Below are positions 14,677-19,684 of a stretch of 19,684 nt of DNA, one piece after another. The stretch is from an uncultured Muribaculum sp. Lineage in GTDB: Bacteria; Bacteroidota; Bacteroidia; Bacteroidales; Muribaculaceae. Under the pieces are notes generated by a model, which worked only from the letters and a program-made list of their open reading frames with translations, was not told the origin of the DNA and ran no database searches. Where the stretch lies: assembly GCA_910589555.1 (NCBI GenBank), contig CAJUTE010000048.1:1-19684 (forward strand). The letters run 5' to 3'. The position numbers and the translations under genes were made by a program. How positions within the stretch are numbered: the stretch's first letter is position 1; each line of letters starts with the position of its first letter.

Positions 14677-16698
14677 TTAATAACCGTAATGATTTACATA
14701 GGCGCCGGCAGCATCCTGAATCTGAGACTGAGGATAAGGCATCAGATAACGTACCACAGGGAAAGTAGAGGGGACGTTATTAACCGCTCTCGGAGAGCCG
14801 TTCTCAACAATCGATACATTACCATACTCATCAGCATGAACATAGCCGAACATTGAGTAAAGAACTTCATTTGAAGGATATCCGTCGCCGGTCACCCATT
14901 TCTCATACATAGTCTCAGCCTTGTACTTCTTAACATCAGAAGGACGGTTTCTGTCATAGAGATTGAAGATGTGAAGCATATCCACCTCAGTGTTGGGGAA
15001 CCAGTCCACGTTAAGATTAGTATACACGTCAAGCTCGGTATATACCAACGGAGGAACATTATCCCACTTTTCGTCGGTAGCGCCGTTGGTGTCATAAAGT
15101 GATACTACAGCCGAAGCATCGTTAAAGCCGTTAGCCGCACCGGTCACCTCAGCCACTGCAAGCATACGAAGGAAAGTATAGAATATGGTCTTGCCGTAGA
15201 TATTGTTACGTACAAGGTCTCTCCAACGCATATTCTCACCTGCGAATTCAAAGAAGCGCTCGTCAAGCACAGCCTTGAGGAAAGTATCCTGGGTAGAAGC
15301 GGCATTAGCTACATAAGCATCTACTTTGTCAGCTTTATTTGCCGAGTTCTTGAATGCGCGTTCACGCACTGCAGTCAAGGCAGCTTTAGCCTTATCTCCG
15401 TTAGGACCTGCAACACCACCCTCGAGCTCGTTGATAGCCTCGGCATACATCAGGAGAACATCAGCATAGCGCATATAGGGGTAGTTGATACCGGTATTGC
15501 CCTCTGAATCTTTTCCGCGTGCCGGACCCCATAGCTTGCACCACTTGCCATTGTAGGTGGTATAAGCGTTAGGCTCGAATGAAGGCACGCCTTTATTAGA
15601 GTATTTCCACATCGCGAAGATATAGTCGCGGCGAGCATCCTCAGAGTCAAAGAGGAAGCGAGCGAGCGGATGGAGTCTCGCGCCTGAATCATCCTTACCG
15701 TAGGTGGTCACAGATGATGTGGTGGCATCGTCAGGAGCATCAACCTTATAGCCCTGGATATAACCGATATTACCTGAGTTTCCTTTGGTGAAAGGAATCT
15801 CGAAAATCGGGTCATCGTTAGTAGCAGCTACCGATCCCTTGCACTCATCGGCAAATACCTGGATATAGCTCTTTGTCAAAGAGTGCTTGCCTGAAGTGAT
15901 TACAGAATCGCAATATTCAGCCGCGATTTTGTAATAGTCGGTATAGTTGGTGAGACGCTCCATCTTACCATAGCTGGTAGGATTGGCTTCGTCGGGTTCG
16001 AGCGAGTAACCGCCGCAAGTCATGGCAAGACGTGCGATCTGCGCCCAGGCAAACTCCTTGGAAGCACGGTCAGAACCGCCATTTTCCTCAGCAAATTTCA
16101 TGTCGGGAGCAACCTTGATGATATCCTGAATAAGAGTGTCAATGATTTCGTGACGGTCAACCACCGGGAAGAGTTCCTGATCCTTGCCGCTTCTATTATA
16201 AGCAGGCTCAAGAGAGAAGGGAACATCTCCGTAGTACCATGTAAGTTCATGGTAGAACATGGTGCGGATCACCACAGCCTCACCAAGCATCTGAAGGAAC
16301 TCGGCATCATCTTCAGCATAATACTCTGAATTACGGATCTTGTCAATAAAGATATTGCAAGCCTCTATGCCTGAGTAGCAAGCCTTCCAGAGGTTGGCGT
16401 CACCATGCTCACGGTCCATGTCAAAACGGCGATACTCATTGCCATTAGCCAATTCTTTACTTGAGCTGGCGAATTCAAGGTCGCTGTTGGGAGTGAATTT
16501 GCTAAGCAATTTATCGCCCCACAGGTTGCCATCGAGCATTTTGGCGTAAAGTCCGTTGAGCGCTAATTTAGCATCATCTTTCGAACTGAACACGTAGTCG
16601 AAGTCAAAGCGGGACGGTGACTCGACGTCAAGGTAGTCGTCGCAAGATGCAAAGCCCACCGCAAGCACTCCGGCTAATAATATATTACGTAGTTTCAT
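14677..16698 (-). CDS. SusD/RagB-family outer-membrane glycan-binding lipoprotein
   Basis: SusD proteins form the surface lid on a SusC transporter and capture oligosaccharides. The 673-residue product has a lipoprotein signal peptide (GFASC, C19) followed by DDYLDVESP, the classic start of mature SusD proteins with acidic export residues. The tetratricopeptide-rich fold is suggested by MLGEAVVIRTMFYHELTWYYGDVPF (about 134-158). The RagB/SusD C-terminal region shows YMRYADVLLMYAEAINE and DERFFEFAGENMRWRDLVR. At 673 residues it is longer than the roughly 550-residue starch SusD but within the range of the larger family. It begins 21 bases after the susC stop and is followed 25 bases later by the beta-helix lipoprotein, so one operon is very likely. 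Confidence 0.95.
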   Translation of the reverse strand: MKLRNILLAGVLAVGFASCDDYLDVESPSRFDFDYVFSSKDDAKLALNGLYAKMLDGNLWGDKLLSKFTPNSDLEFASSSKELANGNEYRRFDMDREHGDANLWKACYSGIEACNIFIDKIRNSEYYAEDDAEFLQMLGEAVVIRTMFYHELTWYYGDVPFSLEPAYNRSGKDQELFPVVDRHEIIDTLIQDIIKVAPDMKFAEENGGSDRASKEFAWAQIARLAMTCGGYSLEPDEANPTSYGKMERLTNYTDYYKIAAEYCDSVITSGKHSLTKSYIQVFADECKGSVAATNDDPIFEIPFTKGNSGNIGYIQGYKVDAPDDATTSSVTTYGKDDSGARLHPLARFLFDSEDARRDYIFAMWKYSNKGVPSFEPNAYTTYNGKWCKLWGPARGKDSEGNTGINYPYMRYADVLLMYAEAINELEGGVAGPNGDKAKAALTAVRERAFKNSANKADKVDAYVANAASTQDTFLKAVLDERFFEFAGENMRWRDLVRNNIYGKTIFYTFLRMLAVAEVTGAANGFNDASAVVSLYDTNGATDEKWDNVPPLVYTELDVYTNLNVDWFPNTEVDMLHIFNLYDRNRPSDVKKYKAETMYEKWVTGDGYPSNEVLYSMFGYVHADEYGNVSIVENGSPRAVNNVPSTFPVVRYLMPYPQSQIQDAAGAYVNHYGY

Positions 16699-16719
16699 TT
16701 TCTGTTATTCATTTAAGGT

Positions 16720-19684
16720 TTAGAATGTTACGTTAACGCCGACAACATAGCCGCGAGAACGCGGGTAACGGTTGTAGTCCCAAGAAGGAGTAAGACCGCT
16801 CATCACGTCAACCTCAGGATCATAACCGGAATAGTTGGTGATGATGAAGGGGTTGGACACAGAACCATAGAGACGGAACTTAGACATACCGGCTTTCTTT
16901 GTCCACTTTTCGGGGAAAGTGTAACCTACGGTGATGTCGTTGCAACGGAGGAATGAACCATCTTCTACGAAATAGTCCATAGTGATTGTAGTCACGAGGT
17001 CGCCTGGGTTCCACATCTGAGCATTGGCATTGATTTCCTTGTAGATGTCGATTGAACCGTCGATATAGTTGTTCTTGAAGTAGCTGTCGGGCTCGTTGCG
17101 CTTGGTGTAACGCCAACGGTCGCCGCTGAAACGTCCAAGGACATTGTTGAGAGTGCCGGCTTTGAAATCCTTGTCAGAAGAAGACAATGCGTATGCGGTG
17201 GCATTGTAAACGTCGAAGTCAAGGAAGTAAGTGAAGTTGGCGGTGAAGTCAAGGTTCTTCCACTGTCCACTGATTCCGAAACCACCCTGAAGTTTAGGAG
17301 TGGTGTTACCGATAACCACGCGGTCGTTTTCAGTGATGTAACCGTCGCCATCGATATCTTTCAGCTTAACCTTTCCGGGAAGAGTTGAAGAACCGTTATT
17401 AGAGTCGCCGAGGATACTGTTGATCACAGTACCGCTCACACGCTTGCCGTTTTCATCAAATTCCAATGGAATGGGCACCTGATTGTAGCTGTTGTTAACG
17501 TCGGTAGTGAATTCATCGAAGCTATAGATGCCGTCATAAACCCAACCGTAGAGAAGACCCATCTGGCTGCCTACCTTCAAGCAGTAAGCATCGTAGTTAC
17601 TCTTGTTTCTGCCTCCCTTTTCCCAAAGCTCGGTGTCGGTACCGTTGAGCTTGTCGACGGTCATTTTGTTACGTCCGAGAGTGAGGTTGGCGCTCAACAC
17701 ATAGTCCTTGCCGCGAAGGATGTCGTAATCAACGGTCAACTCGAAACCTTTGTTGGTGATCTGACCGATGTTACGCCACTGCTGCGCATAACCTGAGTTG
17801 GTCAACACCTGTGACTTGTGAAGAAGGTCGCTGGTGGTGTTCCAGTAGAACTCGGGAGTGATGGTCAAGCGATGGTCAAACATAGCGAGGTCCACTGCCA
17901 CGTTGCGGGTGAGGGTTGTTTCCCATTTGATCTTCGGGTTGGGAAGATAGCCGCTCATGCCATACCAGTTGTCACCTTCGGTGTCGTCTGATTCAGGACC
18001 GAAAGTAGGACCTCCTGTTGAGTTGAGATCGTAAGCGTAATCCCACATATCAGCTGTGGTCAAGTTCTTACCTGCCTTACCGATAGCGGCGCGGAGCTTC
18101 AAGTTGGAGATGACGGGAGCGGCATCCTTCATGAAACCTTCGTTAGAGATAACCCAACCTGCTGATACCGACGGGAAGAAACCCCACTGGTAGCTGGGAG
18201 CGTAGAATGAAGTACCGTCAGTACGTGCTGTGAACGAGATAAGGTACTTGTGGTCGTAGTTATAGTTGATCTGACCGAAGAATGAAGCCATGCGGTTAGG
18301 AGTGCCCTTGCTTGAAGTCACAGAGTACTTCTTAGCCATACCCATCATGTTAAGAGCCTTGTCGGCAGTGATGTCGTCAGGGAAGTTACGGCCTTCCATG
18401 TAGGTGTTCTTGCTCTCCTTGTTCTGAATTTCCTGACCTAACAAGAAGTAGAAATTGTGGAGATCTTTCAAAGTCCAGTCATAAGAAGCGGTGTTGGTCC
18501 AGATATAACGGGTGGTCTCAGTCTTCTTGATAGAGGCAACCGGGTTGTTCTCATACTTCTTAGCCTCGGCGGTACCTACAGCATAGAAAGCATTTTCATC
18601 TTTGAACGAAAGAGCGTAGGCGCCTTCAGTGCGAAGAGTCAAGCCGCTGATGGGTTTCCATTCAAGTGAAGCCTGGTTGGTGAACTCATAATTATGCTTC
18701 TTGTAAGAGTTGCGCTTGATGTCGCCAACAGGGTTGGTGTAAGCGAAGTCAGCCTCCTCTTTGGGGTCAACGGTTGCGGGATCCCAGAATGCGAACTCGC
18801 GGAGACCGTTGGTGGGACGATACTTGAGGATGTCGATGATACCGCCGGTACCCACGTGCTCACCGCCTTCACCGAGGTCGCGGCGATAAGACATCTTGGG
18901 GTTGAAAGTGAAGGTAAGGTTCTTGCCGAGCTTGGCATTCAACTTGGTGTTGATGTTGGTGCGGCGCACACCTGTGTTAAGGATGATACCCTTATCCTCA
19001 CTCTGGGTGATCGACACGTTGAAACGCACATTTTCTGTACCACCACCGATTGACACGTTGGATGAATAGCTCATAGGAGTGCCACCCATCACTTCGTCCT
19101 GCCAATCATGGTTGGGAGCGCGCATATAAAGGTCGATATCCTGAGGGTTACCGAAGTTGGCGCGGAACATACGAAGGTCGCTGCTTGATCCTGAGTTACC
19201 CTTCGCTACCGCACGCTCATACTGATAGTCTACGAAATCGTAGGCATCCATCAAGTCGAGTTTCTTTGACAAGTGGCTCCAGGTCAATGATCCGTTGAAT
19301 GAAACGGTGGTTCTGCCCTCTTTGGCGCTCTTGGTGGTCACCACAACAACACCGTTACCACCCTTGGCTCCATAGATAGCGGTCAACGACGCATCCTTGA
19401 GGATGTCGATTGACTGGATGTCGCTCGGGGGAATATCGTTGATGTTTTCCTGCTGGAAACCGTCGACGATGAACAACGGGTTGGAGTCACCGCCTGATGA
19501 TACGGAAGCCGTACCACGGATGCGGATATTGATATCGGCACCCGGCTGACCGTCGACCGATGATACCTGCACACCGGCTACCTTACCCTGAAGTGCCACC
19601 GCTGCTGATGTAACGGGGACAACACTCAATTTGGCGCCTGACACTGAACCGACTGAACCGGTCAAGTCGCGACGTGCGCGTGTG
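16720..19684 (-). CDS. SusC/RagA-family TonB-linked outer-membrane transporter (partial, N-terminus outside the window)
   Basis: SusC proteins are 22-strand TonB-dependent barrels that import glycan oligomers captured by SusD. The frame is open to the right edge, and the sequence before the first possible internal start (RARRDLTGSVGSV) is already part of the plug, so the gene continues outside the window. Signal peptide, carboxypeptidase-regulatory-like domain and TonB box are therefore missing here. Plug motifs seen: LQGKVAGVQV, NIRIRGTASV, PLFIVDGF, IQSIDILKDASLTAIYGAKG and GVVVVTTK. The barrel follows and ends in VVGVNVTF, with the C-terminal aromatic residue needed for outer-membrane assembly. 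About 988 residues are present. The stop lies 21 bases before susD. The operon promoter and any regulator are beyond the window. Confidence 0.96.
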   Translation of the reverse strand, partial: TRARRDLTGSVGSVSGAKLSVVPVTSAAVALQGKVAGVQVSSVDGQPGADINIRIRGTASVSSGGDSNPLFIVDGFQQENINDIPPSDIQSIDILKDASLTAIYGAKGGNGVVVVTTKSAKEGRTTVSFNGSLTWSHLSKKLDLMDAYDFVDYQYERAVAKGNSGSSSDLRMFRANFGNPQDIDLYMRAPNHDWQDEVMGGTPMSYSSNVSIGGGTENVRFNVSITQSEDKGIILNTGVRRTNINTKLNAKLGKNLTFTFNPKMSYRRDLGEGGEHVGTGGIIDILKYRPTNGLREFAFWDPATVDPKEEADFAYTNPVGDIKRNSYKKHNYEFTNQASLEWKPISGLTLRTEGAYALSFKDENAFYAVGTAEAKKYENNPVASIKKTETTRYIWTNTASYDWTLKDLHNFYFLLGQEIQNKESKNTYMEGRNFPDDITADKALNMMGMAKKYSVTSSKGTPNRMASFFGQINYNYDHKYLISFTARTDGTSFYAPSYQWGFFPSVSAGWVISNEGFMKDAAPVISNLKLRAAIGKAGKNLTTADMWDYAYDLNSTGGPTFGPESDDTEGDNWYGMSGYLPNPKIKWETTLTRNVAVDLAMFDHRLTITPEFYWNTTSDLLHKSQVLTNSGYAQQWRNIGQITNKGFELTVDYDILRGKDYVLSANLTLGRNKMTVDKLNGTDTELWEKGGRNKSNYDAYCLKVGSQMGLLYGWVYDGIYSFDEFTTDVNNSYNQVPIPLEFDENGKRVSGTVINSILGDSNNGSSTLPGKVKLKDIDGDGYITENDRVVIGNTTPKLQGGFGISGQWKNLDFTANFTYFLDFDVYNATAYALSSSDKDFKAGTLNNVLGRFSGDRWRYTKRNEPDSYFKNNYIDGSIDIYKEINANAQMWNPGDLVTTITMDYFVEDGSFLRCNDITVGYTFPEKWTKKAGMSKFRLYGSVSNPFIITNYSGYDPEVDVMSGLTPSWDYNRYPRSRGYVVGVNVTF

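Overview
The window reads as chromosomal DNA of a member of the Bacteroidales, perhaps a gut Muribaculaceae-type bacterium (family level is inference). Reasons: a SusC/SusD pair with a third surface lipoprotein, several promoters of the Bacteroidetes form TTG-N19/20-TAnnTTTG, A/T-rich leaders without Shine-Dalgarno sequences, and Bacteroidales-type versions of PriA, NrdD, RimO and FtsY.

Layout. Positions 1-71 hold the 3' tail of an unidentified gene. Then come rsgA and a Sua5/YciO/YrdC-domain gene on the + strand (339-1891), meeting end to end with a lipoprotein-type nitroreductase gene and priA on the - strand (1892-5035). priA and ftsY diverge from a shared intergenic region with back-to-back promoters. 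ftsY and rimO overlap by one base (+ strand, 5182-7442) and run into the convergent nrdD-nrdG anaerobic ribonucleotide reductase operon (- strand, 7444-10151). This housekeeping half covers ribosome assembly, a possible tRNA t6A function, replication restart, membrane targeting, S12 modification and anaerobic dNTP supply.

Positions 10200-12240 are the most unusual part. A small four-helix-bundle gene of the 23S-intervening-sequence protein family is bracketed by two same-orientation arrays of a degenerate 9-bp, near-palindromic repeat (N-YYAATTRR): ten units next to its stop codon and three units upstream of its start. Next to it, a NUDIX hydrolase gene and a GldD-like lipoprotein gene are separated by a 7-bp tandem array (CAATTCT) that also encodes the end of the lipoprotein. 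Gene plus arrays may form a small mobile or repeat-associated cassette; this is my leading candidate for an undescribed system, but it remains inference.

Positions 12328-19684 hold the distal part of a polysaccharide-utilization-type operon on the - strand: a SusC-like TonB-dependent transporter (N-terminus beyond the window), SusD, and a large beta-helix surface lipoprotein resembling DUF4957/DUF5123 proteins, closed by a clear intrinsic terminator. By family association the target could be a pectic glycan, but no glycoside hydrolase, lyase or regulator lies in the window to confirm this.
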